Part shown: piece by piece, positions 10,961-22,500 of the stretch
How the letters are laid out: each line of letters begins with the position of its first letter
Position numbering within the stretch: the first letter of the stretch is position 1
NCBI RefSeq assembly: GCF_022458985.1
Contig: NC_061777.1
Span: 13,109,668-13,173,667 of the forward strand
DNA: 64,000 nucleotides
Direction of reading: 5' to 3'
From: Mugil cephalus
Lineage: Eukaryota; Chordata; Actinopteri; Mugiliformes; Mugilidae
Notes under the pieces: model-generated
Databases searched by the model: none
What the model was told of the DNA's origin: nothing
What the model saw: the letters and a program-made list of their open reading frames with translations, nothing else
Program-made: the position numbers and the translations under genes

Positions 10961-12380
10961 CTACTTGTTCAGCCCCAGTTTTCTCTGAAAGGCGTTGCCG
11001 TCTCCCTTGGTAGATTGCTGTGGGATGAAACCAAGTGTTAACTACGCAGTAACAGTGTGCACGTCACACAGAGTCACCGACGCCTCTCTTTATACCTTGT
11101 TGATCTCCTTGTGTTTCTCTCGGCTGACTATCTCCTCTATGATCTCGCCCTCTCCTCTCACCAATCTACAAAAGAAGCAGAAAAGCAAACACAAATCTTG
11201 TAGGTGACTCGTATCTTTAAATTCACATCTTGTGATTTTTAAATGATAGGATGTTGTCTTACCTGGTCCGTCCCGTTTCAGGGTCCACCACCCTGCGGAT
11301 CACACTCTGCCTCGCCTCGTACTCCTCTTTGGTGAGAGGCCTCTTAGTGGAGAGCCGGGCCTTCTGCTCATCGGTCATGACTGCAAAGGAAGGCAGAGCA
11401 TATTCAATTAGAAATTAAATTGTTTCTACTGAGCACCAGGCAGAGTGAAAAAGTGTTCGTAGGATTAATATCAGGGTTGCGTGAGCAGTTTTTGAATCCC
11501 ATGGGCAACGACTGGTTCACGGCTAAAATAACTCTTTCAATCATTTTAGCAACAAGTAGTTTGATAGTTATTTAATCTGCTCTGTGTCAGTTGGTAATAC
11601 TGAAATTATAGCCCGTCATATCATATTTTGATCATCATATTGTTGTTTCTGATGATAGAGCCAGGAACTGGAATAAACAACATTAACATATGGATGAGGA
11701 CTAAGTGTCCTTTCTTGTTTCGCGTTCATCGTGGGATGAGTTTAGATTTTATTTTCATATTGACTTGTGTGATGTCTCACCTGGCCCCAGCTCCACCGCC
11801 CCCTCATCGCTCTGCCACACCTCCAGGTAAGATGGAGCAGGTTTCTCTATGAGTCCCTGACTAGGGGGCAGCTGCATCTCTGCTTTCTTCTTCTTCTTCT
11901 CCTCTCTTTTCTTCTTCTTCTTCAGCTTCTTCTTCTCCTCCTTCTTCTTCTGTTTCTTCAGCTTCGCCTTTTCCTTCTTTCGCTTCTTTTTCTTGGCTTT
12001 GCTCTTCTTCCTCTTTGACTTCTCGCCGCTGGATGAAGACGAAGACGACGAGGATGAAGAGGTGGATGATGAGGAAGAGGAGCGACTTCTTCGCTTCTTC
12101 TTGTGTGTTTTCTCGTCTGAATGAGGATCAGATCAGATGATTAACAGACTTTTTTGAAAACAGCAGTTTCTGTTATGTTTGCTTTCAATAAAATAAAACA
12201 ACCTTGGCTCTTGCGTGGGGCTTTCTTAGACGATCTGCTGCGACTCCTGCTGCTGGATGAGGAGGAAGACGACGATGATGAGGAGGAGGAGGTAGAGGAG
12301 GAAGATCGTCTCCGTTTCTTCTTCTTTTCAGTTTTTTTGTCCCCTCCATTATCTCTGTGTGGTGATCTGCTGCGGCCCAT
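10961..12380 (-). CDS. arl6ip4: ARL6IP4 (SRp25-like) nuclear protein
   Basis: Coding exons in transcript order: 12380-12203, 12116-11781, 11380-11263, 11165-11096, 11017-10961 (stop), giving 252 residues with all phases consistent. The N-terminus [10 protein letters not shown] is followed by two long Ser tracts (about residues 26-44 and 68-88) and a Lys/Glu-rich stretch ([17 protein letters not shown]). The C-terminal part carries the conserved family block: [37 protein letters not shown], then [13 protein letters not shown] and [14 protein letters not shown]. Human ARL6IP4 has the same order. The family is linked to nuclear speckles and splicing and was named for binding ARL6; the exact function is not settled. 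The start at 12380 is the first ATG after a likely acceptor (CTGTAG). Tail-to-tail with pitpnm2 and same strand as mthfd2. Confidence 0.93.
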
Positions 12381-12455
12381 ATCTACAGAACAACTCGTTT
12401 AAAGAACAGACAACGTAATGACTGTACACATCAGGGCTTAGATACAGATGGTTAC

Positions 12456-12540
12456 CTGGTTTCGTTTACGGAACTGTGTGCGTTCTTAATTTTCTTCCGC
12501 CGGCATCGTGACACGACGAAGGTTCCTATTTCCCACTTTG
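12456..12540 (-). other. arl6ip4: arl6ip4 probable non-coding first exon with short uORF
   Basis: On - a CAG|GTAACC donor stands at 12456/12455, and the only ATG in the stretch (12506) opens a six-codon frame (MPAEEN, stop at 12486) well before the donor. Splicing to an acceptor three bases upstream of the main ATG at 12380 would place this exon in the 5' UTR. The 5' end is a guess. Confidence 0.5.
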
Positions 12541-13604
12541 GTTTGCCCAACACATAAACGCGGTTTGAATATGCTCAGTGATGGGAAACTAGTTTATCAA
12601 CGTGATTGAATAATGACGAACGACTAAATACGAGCATTAATATACGCAATTATAATTATTAAATTTATTTTACTTGAAATGTGAACATAAATGTAGCCAT
12701 TATGCTGACTGGCCTCTTCAGGGTGTTCTTTTAAATTTTATTTTCTAATATATTTTATTTATTTTTATTTATATTTTATTATAATAGTTTATTACTATTA
12801 TTATTATCATTGTTGTTGTTGTTACAGAGAATGAAACACATAAGCAACTGTTGGGTTTTGATGGACTAAAATGTGGATTTTCCACATGTGTTGTTTCATC
12901 CAGTGTCAATGTTATCTAATTATCTAATGCTTCCTGCATTAGATAATTAGTCATTAAATCAGTATCAATCTAATTATCGATTAAGATTTATTTGTCACTT
13001 ATAAACATCCACGTAGGGAAAACTGGAGCTGCTTGATCTGCTTCAGTCAATAGAGGCTCTCCACTTCGGTATAAGTGGATTGTGATGCTGCATTTCTTGA
13101 CCTTGTGGTCATTTTGTGGTTTTTGCACATGTGTAACATGTTTGTTTTCTCTCTGGCTATCCCTTAAAGCACAGATTGTTCCGTCGTGCTGTAAACCCAG
13201 CGTCTCTTTAGGTTGCATGTGTTGCAGACTCTCAGTAGGATCTTGTAGAGGTGAGCTGACCTTTTTCCTATTTAGCTGCAGCTCCCGGGAAAGCAGCTGT
13301 AGGTTTATTGCTTGTAATTTGAATATTTTCTGTATAGAGTGGGGTGGTTTTGTTTTGTTCCAGATACCTTCTTATGCTTTATTCATGTTCAGCGACTGGC
13401 AATGTCTTAAAATGGTTCACCAAATCTCATCCGATTTGTCATCCAGTAAATAGCTACAGTCCTTCTCCCCAGCTCATCTCGACGACGTAACAAAAGACTC
13501 GCACTTAATATAAATCATGTTATTATCATCCCAGTTGTGTTTTGATATGATTCCAAACATTTAGTGAGCACAGAAAGCATTGATGTGAGAACATAGTTGT
13601 AGTA
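12541..13604. other. intergenic: arl6ip4 5' side to mthfd2 3' end
   Basis: A/T-rich sequence with ATT/GTT runs at about 12720-12825 and one striking inverted repeat (12916-12950). The open frame 13082-13453 (+) looks like chance. The arl6ip4 promoter should lie at about 12500-12600, where I see no TATA box. Confidence 0.6.
12916..12950. repeat. perfect 15-bp inverted repeat
   Basis: CTAATTATCTAATGC (12916-12930) is separated by TTCCT from its exact reverse complement GCATTAGATAATTAG (12936-12950), a 15-bp perfect stem with a 5-base loop. Confidence 0.9.
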
Positions 13605-13610
13605 TTTATT
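13605..13610 (-). terminator. mthfd2: mthfd2 poly(A) signal
   Basis: TTTATT on + reads AATAAA on -, about 540 bases past the mthfd2 stop. The stretch 14145-13611 is read as the 3' UTR; it contains no other feature. Confidence 0.6.
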
Positions 13611-14145
13611 TCAAAGTTTTTACAAAGGCAATTGTGAATCTTTAAAGCTTATATATTGAAAAGCATACCGGTTCCCGACGATGTTAGCCCTTAATAGTCG
13701 AGGCTAAACCTACTGCAAGAAACACAAGAGGCGGGCCTCAGCCACCCTGCTTCAACCTCTCAGCTGTAAGTTAAATACTGTCACTTGTCTTCACCCGCTG
13801 TGTTTAAATATTGTGTCAGAATAGCAATAAATAAAACAATCTCTCAAGCTTCCTTAAAACTTCCAAATCCCCCAGAAGAAACATTGCTATTGACAAATAC
13901 TGAGATCCCCGTTACATAAGACAAGCAGCTGCATGAATGAGTGTAACAGTCTGAAACATGGCAACGCTTCAAGTTAGGAAAGGTTAAAGATGACAGCGAA
14001 TTGATAGCCTTACAGCTGTCGTCTTTCCACTCCCGTGTGCGGACAGGAGGGGAGTTTGTCAAGTTGCTCCAAGGATAAAATTGGGGGAGGGTGGTAGTGT
14101 TGAGGAATGGAATGTGTCACTGTAACTGGGATATGCTCGGGCGTA

Positions 14146-17100
14146 TTAGGACGCGGCAGCCATGCGGATCCTCTCTGGCGGAAACAGCAGGACGTTCTTG
14201 GCCGCTTTGATAGTGTTCTTCATGAGCATCGCCACAGTCATGGGTCCAACACCTCCAGGAACCGGGGTGATGAATCCTGCCTTCTGTCTCACACCTGAAT
14301 ATAGACAGGATAAAAAAAAAAAAAAAAAGGGTGAAATTACAAACACCCGTGTGCATACCAGCATAAATATGATCACCTAAACCCTCCCGGGCTTACCTTC
14401 GAAATCCACATCTCCAACCAGTCTGTTCTTTCCGGTGACAGGGTCCTGCACTCTGTTTATTCCGACGTCAATCACCGCGGCTCCCTCTTTGATCATGTCC
14501 GCTGTGATCAGGTTTGGAATTCCTGGTCGTTCAGTAACACGCAGAGTGGAGTTAGACAAAAAAAAAAAAAGATAACGCAATCTCCTCGTATTTAAAGGTT
14601 ACATTTAAACACTTCAGTCACAGCTGAAACGAACCTGCAGCGGCCACAATGATATCAGCAATCTGAGTGTGTTGACGAAGCTGATCCTTTGGAGTGTAAC
14701 GATGAGAAATGGTGACCGTGGCATCACCTGAAACACAACAGGAGAGTTTGTATGCATGCCTGTAGTGTCTCACACATACAGTCGTCTACACATGAGCACG
14801 TACAAACGCCACAGCCTACCTCCGGGCCTCTCGTGACGTCCGTCTGTGTGCAGAAGCATTGCAATAGGCATGCCCACATTCTTGGAGCGTCCTGCAACCA
14901 CAACATTCTTCCCAAGAGTAGGAATACCTGTACGGGTAAAACGTGGAACGTTAACTCAGTTATTTCCACAGTATTTCAATCCTGAGAGGAGGCGACTGGA
15001 CACTTTCGTTACCTGTGCGTTTAATAATTTCCCAGACTCCCCAGGGAGTGGCAGGAAGCATGGTGGACTGATCCAGGCACATGCGGCCCACATTGACTAC
15101 GTGGAAGCCATCCACATCCTTGGTGGGGGAAACGGCGTTGCAGACGGCGCGCTCGTCAATGTGCTCTGTCGCAAAGCAAAGACAAGTTACAGTCAGGATA
15201 ATTAGGCTCAAACAGGAGTAAGAAAAAGATAATATTTATCTGCAACAGAAAAGAAAACAGAGACATCATGCAGGTGGGCAGTCTGCGCGCCAACGTGCGT
15301 GCTGCCAACACTAACACTTAAGTTTTTATTTTTTTTCCCCAAACTTAGCCGACAATGCCAAAAGCACAGATGCACGATTCTTTACACTCATTAAACCGAC
15401 TTCAGCTTCTCCGTACCTGGCAGAGGCAGCTGGACCAGCAGGCCGTCCACACGATCATCTGTGTTGAGTTTGTAGATCAAGTCCAGTAACTCCTCCTCGC
15501 TGATGGTCGAATGCTTGAGGATCGTCTCACTCGAGATTCCTGTGGGAGGTCGAAGTGAGAAAACGACTCAACGCGCAAGCAAATATTTGCCCCCTTCGTT
15601 GTTGCGCCGCAGAGCGCGGTCGCATGTGTGAGAAACGTGTTCTGTTTTGCTTTTTTTTTTTCTCTCTCTCTTCCACATACCGACATCGGCTGCAGCTCGT
15701 GTCTTGTTCAGGACGTAGGAGTGACTGGCCGGGTTGTCTCCTACGAGGATCACGCTCAGATGCGGTCTCCTGTGGCCGGCTGAAACCCATTTCTCCACAT
15801 CGGCCCGGGACTCCTCCCGAATCTGCCGGGCTAGTTTCCTTCCTGAGATGACCACCGCCTCTTGCCTGAGAAACAATGAGGACAAAATTAAACCAATATC
15901 AATAAACGTCTAAATATAACCACTACAAGCCACTGTGTAAACTAATCTAAAATTAGCCCACACCTTCATTTCAACTTCCCCGTTTTGAATTACCTTTATA
16001 GTGCCAAGCTAATTCTCTGCTGACCGTGGTCAATTTGAATACATTTGACACCAGAAACCTGTGATCACAACAACTATGCGACCTGGACAGACACCAATCC
16101 TAGCCTCTAAAATTAGACGCAGCACGTCTCCACCTGTCAGAGCCAGACTGTATGAGCACCTTTACCGCTCAGAAGTGGCTATAAAAAAACTGGTAGAAAC
16201 TGGGAAAAGAAGCATTTTTACACACATCCACTCCTTCGGTCAGCTGTACCCAATTGTGTGTATTACTGTACACATTGCTGCCCTACTGCTCTGTCCGAAG
16301 ATGGCTCTTAGTTATATAACAACAAACAGAAAGAAATGTCTAATAACTGAAGGGCAATGAGCCGTCAACAGTGATGTAACCGTCACTATTCTTCTGCCAA
16401 ACCTAATTAAACCTCACAGGAAAGTTTCAAGAATGGGGTTAGACGCTGGGGCCAGTATCCTGAAGACAATGTGTCAAAAATGTAAATACAAACCCCCCCG
16501 AAACTGAGCACGAAACCTCTGTTACCAAATTTAAATTACTCTAATTATTTTGCACATATTCGGCGCGCAGGTCAGTTTTCACAGTGGTTCCCCAGGTACA
16601 TAAATAAATCTGTCTCGCTGTTGCCTCTTAATGGTAATGCTGTAAGCTTATAACAGGTATAAATCATGTGTCCTCGTGGATCACGCATATCATGTGCAAG
16701 AGTCACGAGTAGATTGGATTTAAGGCGTGTGTGTAACATTAGTTCATTACATTACATTACAGTCATGCTGCTGTCAGCAAGTTCCCAATAAATACCTGCA
16801 CGGGACGCAACTTCTCTGTGATGGCACGGACGGGTGACACTTTGCCCACAGCGTGAATCTGAGTATTTTAACTATTCTGAATATACTCAACAGTAAATGG
16901 CCGTAATTCATGTGCACGTCTGCTCCTTATGTGCAGACCCGCACCTCGATCTCCAGCTGAAACCTGGCTCCTGAAGCCAAAGGGGTGCAAACACCAACAC
17001 GGATTTCATCATCCAGCCTCCTGCTGCAATGTTACCGGCGTACCACCAGGGGCGCAACACAATGTGACCAACTGTGAACATTTAGTACTGTTAAAAGAGA

Positions 17101-17372
17101 AAACATCTACCAATCCCGCAGTTTAAAACAATCCACACATCCAAGCAGAAACGACGACAAATAGCCCGGTGAAGTGTGCAAACAAAAAAAGAGACGAGAC
17201 GGGTACATCTTTTCCTTGGGTTTGGATCCTCGCGGATCTTGCCGTGAAATCGCGGTCAAATTGACTTTAGTGCAGCAGATAAATGGACTCACCTCGAGGC
17301 GGACGTGTGCAGCCTACAGACTTGGTGCTGGGTGTGTTGGCACAGTTTCCTGAGAGTCCTGACTGCTGCCAT
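14146..17372 (-). CDS. mthfd2: Mitochondrial methylene-THF dehydrogenase / methenyl-THF cyclohydrolase
   Basis: Exons in transcript order: 17372-17293, 15865-15681, 15539-15417, 15165-15013, 14927-14820, 14727-14635, 14522-14397, 14294-14146, giving 338 residues (human about 350) in consistent phase. The enzyme oxidises 5,10-methylene-THF and hydrolyses methenyl-THF in the mitochondrial one-carbon pathway. The first exon gives a basic presequence rich in Arg/Lys/Gln with no acidic residues, typical of matrix targeting. The active-site YxxxK motif is present (Y77-V-L-N-K81), with conserved [50 protein letters not shown] and [15 protein letters not shown] prefer MTHFD2 over MTHFD2L from remembered sequence and from the mob1a neighbour, which also flanks MTHFD2 in human. 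The start is the first ATG with a clear presequence. Confidence 0.95.
15866..17292 (-). other. mthfd2: mthfd2 intron 1
   Basis: 1.4 kb with no coding exon recognised. A short run of CATTA pentamers at about 16745-16761 resembles the start of a common fish repeat but is too short to name. Shorter mthfd2 introns hold nothing notable apart from poly-A/T runs. Confidence 0.55.
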
Positions 17373-18075
17373 TGCGACCAGCTGAGAAGAAGAGGAGGTT
17401 GAGGAGAAGAGAGGAGAGACACCACCGCTGGTTACGAAACACACACCACAGCCCGGGCTGACACCAGGAAGCGTCTGCGAAGCAGGAAGAGGAGCACGGA
17501 AGCTTTAAAGCCCCCCTCCCCTCCCCTCACATATGGCGCGTGCGTCACTCTTATCTGCCCTGCCACTCCTCCTCCTCTGGCGCTAATGCAGTAATTATCT
17601 CTGTAATTTTCCGAAGAAACGGCCTAGTCAATCAGTATATCTCCGAAACAACAAGTGAAAATTTGCATTAAAAAAATCTCCACTAAATCCGCGGATATCG
17701 CAAACTAATAAACAATTCACCAAAGTGAAACATGTTTCAAAATGTCATGACCCATGTTTTAATATTCAATAAGCGAAGTAACTGCAAAAATAAACTAGTA
17801 ATAGTGAAAGTGAAGTATTTCATAATAAATAAAATGGCAAAACGTGCCACGAAAGGATTAGGGGCACTGTATAGTAAATGTTTTAGAGTTTGATCTCAAC
17901 AGTTTGAAGAAAAAGTCGGACAAAATCTATAATTCTGACTTTAATCTATTTATTTATTTATTTTTTACAAACTTGACAGCATTGTTAGAAATCACAAAGA
18001 CATTTTAGTAACTTTTTTGTTCTTACAGTGACCATAGTTCTTTACCACACTGTAATCTATTTAACATATAAATAA

Positions 18076-18155
18076 CAGTCAGAATCAGTTTTGTTGGCCA
18101 GGTATGTTAACACATACAAGGAATTTGACTCTGGTCACTTTGCTCAGTGGTACAA
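18076..18155. mobile_element. dispersed teleost repeat fragment, family uncertain
   Basis: The segment (CAGAATCAGTTTTGTTGGCC, then GTATGT...ACACATACAAGGAATTTG) matches a sequence I remember as highly repeated in fish genomes. It has no coding capacity. I cannot assign the family without a repeat library. Confidence 0.5.
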
Positions 18156-19246
18156 CAAAATAAAAACAACAACACTCGAATAAGTATAACAATAAAAATG
18201 TATGCAAAATAGAAATACTGTACACCATTTTAATCAGTGGGCTAGGATGAATAATTTAATTATTTGATGTTTAACTCAGTCTGGTTTAACAGCGATACAA
18301 ACTACATGGTTCACAATAATACAGCTGAATTAATTAAAATTAAGAGCGTCCTCCTATTGGAGTGTGTGTCTTCGCTCATGATATTCATGAATATGACTAT
18401 GAATATTTAGCCTCCACCACTTGTAGTATTAGTAGTTAGTTACTTACTTAAAACCTGACACAGCCTGTAAATGTTTTGAGAACCATTAATATATTTATTA
18501 ATATATATACATTATACATTATTTATATATAGTATACACTTGAAGATTTCTGAAGGAATTAGTACTGATTTGCAGGGTTACATTCTAATTTAAGACCTTC
18601 TAAGAAGTTTTTTTAAAAAAAGATACTAAAAACAGAAACAAAAAGGGAGAGAAAAAGAAAATTACACCCACCATGAAATGGCAACCAAAAGGGAACACTG
18701 AAAGTCCACAAGACTATAAGTGTGCAGCTCACATTATAAAACTGAACTCATCGATACAATGGCCGCTCTTTCAGCCGACTCAGGCTACGTTTAGGTCCAA
18801 GGATCTGCAGCACTTTTTTTAAAAAAAATTATAATGATCATAATGATGATATAGTCACACCTGATTACATCATCACACTGTAAGCAACCTGAGCTGAAGT
18901 CAGCCACTTGTATTTTTGTTGTTGTTTATTTTATTTGAATGCCATGCATATTATTGTGTATTATTATCTTACATAGGCTTACAAGACACTATAGAGAATA
19001 TATTTCAACAATTCAAAGATGGCAAGAAAACAACAACAAAAACAAAAACCATTAATCACTCACAGAAACAGGACACATATAGGTTTCATATGGAAAAAAA
19101 TATGAAAGATATATTGTGAGCAAGGCAGAATATCAATAAGATTTTTTAAAAAATGGAGCACACTTATAAATAGGCCTATACACATCTACCAGTTAAAGAT
19201 GCAGACAGTGCAAAATTGCAAAACAGTGATCTGATTTTATTACCAC

Positions 19247-19293
19247 ATTTCTTACCCTGTTTCGACATAAACTGGATATTAAAGCAGTCACGA
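19247..19293. repeat. short dispersed repeat, copy A
   Basis: About 36 of 47 bases match 27281-27327 (shared ACCCTGTTTC, AAACTG, AAA.CA.TCAC). Two diverged copies in one window suggest a transposon relic. Confidence 0.45.
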
Positions 19294-19413
19294 AAGGGGA
19301 TTTAATAGATTGCTGTCGTATTAGCTGGTGAGTCAGAGAATGGTAATACCCAGAGCGGCCTGCAGGGGGCTCCAGCTCTGGGAGGACGACACTAGAGGAA
19401 GCGCCGTCGCCGC

Positions 19414-19441
19414 TGTATGTGTGTGTGTGTGTATGTGTGTG
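19414..19441. repeat. (GT)n tract upstream of mob1a
   Basis: GTATGTGTGTGTGTGTGTATGTGTGTG, about 125-150 bases upstream of the start codon, so in the 5' UTR or core promoter. Confidence 0.85.
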
Positions 19442-19565
19442 GGTGCAGCACTTCATGTTAGCCGACAAGTGGGTCGCAGTGTGTACGTCTTAAAAACCCA
19501 TTTCTGCTCTTCAAACCGGGACCAGGGGCTGTTATCGAGGCTTCTCCGACGACTCCTTCGCCAAG

Positions 19566-22500
19566 ATGAGCTTCCTGTTGTAAGTAAAGTTAGTAAGAGC
19601 CGGGAGGGAGGAAGGAGGAGGAGGTGGAGGGGAGGTTATGGTTGCGGCGAGCTGCTCTTCTACGAAGTTGCACCAAGGGAAGTAAAATAAGACACCGTTA
19701 CAGAAAACTAGTCAGCTTTCGTCGCATTTATTTAAGTGCAGAGTTAGCCTACACCTCCTCTTTTCTCATACCGAATCACAATTAGTCGACGACATTTTCT
19801 TTAAACTGTGTTTATAGTTTTCTTAGCACTCGCAGGCTGTAACTTTTTTTTTCTAAACTAGTGAGTTTGTTGCTAACTTGGCTAGCCGCATGATTAGCTT
19901 CGACTGGGTTAGCCAGCCTCGCTTTTGTTATCCCTTTCGCTTTTATTCTGATATAACTAGACGTGTTAATATAAATCACCACACACACACACACACAGAC
20001 ACACACACACATCTTTGCTCTTTGCAAATGTCGAGCCAGTCAATCCTTCCGTTGTTTACAGTAGCACCGAGATACTGTCACATTTCCTGTCAGATGCACC
20101 AACTTTAAACTGAAACGCACTGCTATGACCACTGTGGTAGTGTTGTCACATCACTGGTGTCGGTCTGACAGCACGTAGATGTTCACTGTGAGGCCTTCAG
20201 GGGATGATTGATCAGAAGATCCTCATTAAAATCTAGGCCAAGAAGTATCTGCCTCCACTTTTTTTTTTTTTTGTAAATGCCACTGTCACGTCCAGTCAGC
20301 TTTATTTATATCACGAATAGTCTCTTCAGTTTGCACGGCTTCCAGCATGACATGCAACACTTCATCCAAATGAGGATAAACCAAAATAAAATAACCCTTT
20401 TATGGAAATTAAGATATGAATAAATAAGTGTACAGCAGAGCAACATAGCAGATAGCAGATTGAGATAGCAAATGTTATATGAAGCCTGTGATCCAGGAGG
20501 ACGTCAAAAAAATTTAAGGTGTCGCCAAACTGAATCCTGTGACGCGTGAGCACACAAGAGACAGTCTACAAATTGGTTTTTAACCCTCCGTTTATTTCTC
20601 CGCAGTGGCAGTCGCTCATCCAAGACCTTCAAGCCGAAGAAGAACATCCCAGAGGGATCCCACCAGTATGAGCTGCTGAAACATGCCGAGGCAACGCTGG
20701 GAAGCGGCAACCTGAGACAGGCTGTCATGCTGCCAGAGGGAGAGGATCTCAATGAATGGATTGCCGTCAACAGTGAGTGAACAAATACAATAAACGCACA
20801 AACGTGGCATACAAATAACCTTTCAACCCTTTAAAGTGTTTGTGTTTGTTTGATGTTAGTAAGACACATAAATAACGCTTTGAGCTGGGCCTGACCGTCT
20901 GCACCGCCCTGTGGTGAGACGAGAGTAATGCAGTCCCTCAAACATGCCCGACTGAGACGCTTTTTAAATTATTGGTTACAGCAAGAGAGGATTTCTTCTT
21001 TTCTATTTTTACTTCTTTTACTCGAAGCGGAGCAGTTATGGCGGCAACAATGTTAAAGGTCAATAGACGCCACAAATCTGAATGGTTTGAGTTAACATCT
21101 TGTACAATGCAGCGTTTATAAAGTGTGATGCTATGAACACACATGACGGTGTTGTTGGAAAATAAATTGGTATTAATGAGTCTTTTGAAATAAACTAAAA
21201 ATGGTGGTTTACCTTTTCCTTCAGCGGTGGATTTCTTCAACCAGATCAACATGCTCTACGGCACCATCACCGAGTTCTGCACCGAGACGAGCTGCTCCGT
21301 GATGTCTGCAGGACCAAGGTAACGGCAGACTTCGTATGCACGTGTCTTCTTTCTAACTGCACAGCTAATAACGGGCCGTTTTCCTCTGAAGACATCTCGA
21401 CATCGTGGAAGAAGAGCATGTGTAAATATAACAATGGGCAACTCGGTGTAGCTGCTTTAATTATTTATTTATGTGTTTCCTGGTGTTGTGCATGTCACGC
21501 TGTCACGGCTGACAGGAAGAGTTTAATAGAGCGGAGCCGTCAGTTATGTTATTAGTTTGCCCTAGCGAGCATGCAGTGGTGTTAAAAATATAGTTTCACA
21601 AGATTAACCAAATGTTTCTCATTGTTTTATTTATTTATTTTTATTTGATCAAACTAATCGCACAAACACATCCATGAAATTATAACATGTGACTTCCTGT
21701 TTAAATCTCAACGTCCCACCAGTCCCTTAGAACTGAACTCGGATGAGCGGAGAAACGTCTTCTCAAATAACTTTACAAATCCCAAGTTTCTTAACACTTT
21801 GTGGATATGCGCAACTTGCAGTGTGATAGCGTATTGGTCGAAAGAGCTGAAGTAAATAAACGATGTCATCTGAATGTCACATGAGGAAAAAGGGAATTAA
21901 ACTTTGCTCGTGGTCGTGAAGAAGAAGTTTATTTAGAATCTAGATTTGGCACTTCCTCTGTCCGTTCTCCTGCCAAGACTGCCTGCGTTGGGTCACTAAT
22001 CAGGAGGAAGAGACGGGGGTTCACTTCCTGTTGACATGGCCGCCATCGAGAATATGACTAGATACTTCCCCCTTCTGTCCTTCTTAGTTATTTATTTATT
22101 TATTTAGATTTATCTGCTTCCAAATGTTGTTTTCATGCCCTGACAGAAAGGCATGATGAGCATTTACTTGATGTAGAGCTTTTTGTTCATGTCCCCTATG
22201 TCCAGTCTACTGTTTGTAATGAATCCTCTCAAAAATATGACTCGATTTAATTTGGTTCTTTCTCTCTGTAGATATGAGTATCACTGGGCTGATGGCACCA
22301 ATATTAAAAAGCCTATCAAATGCTCTGCGCCCAAGTACATCGACTACTTGATGACCTGGGTGCAGGATCAGCTGGACGATGAGACGCTCTTCCCCTCCAA
22401 GATTGGTGAGTTCATTAATAAGGAATTTTATTTTGTAGGAGCCTGTTACTCAAAGGGATAAAACAACCAACACCAAACAGACTGTATTCAGATTGTTCTC

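Larger units (their letters stand above)
17373..19565. promoter_or_regulatory. divergent intergenic region between mthfd2 and mob1a
   Basis: The two start codons are 2.19 kb apart on opposite strands. The mthfd2 side (about 17380-17590) is G/C-rich with pyrimidine/purine runs and a TGCGTCAC element (CRE/AP-1-like) near 17541. The mob1a side (about 19360-19565) is also G/C-rich with GCGCCGTCGCCGC. The middle is A/T-rich and holds a dispersed-repeat fragment at 18076-18155. No TATA box is convincing on either side. Promoter placement is inferred. Confidence 0.5.

Noticed and set aside
12154-12402. Acidic open frame on + opposite arl6ip4 exon 1
   Set aside because: Reverse-strand shadow of the Ser/Lys-rich exon.
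16745-16761. CATTA repeats resembling the start of a common fish element
   Set aside because: Too short, and similarity stops directly afterwards.
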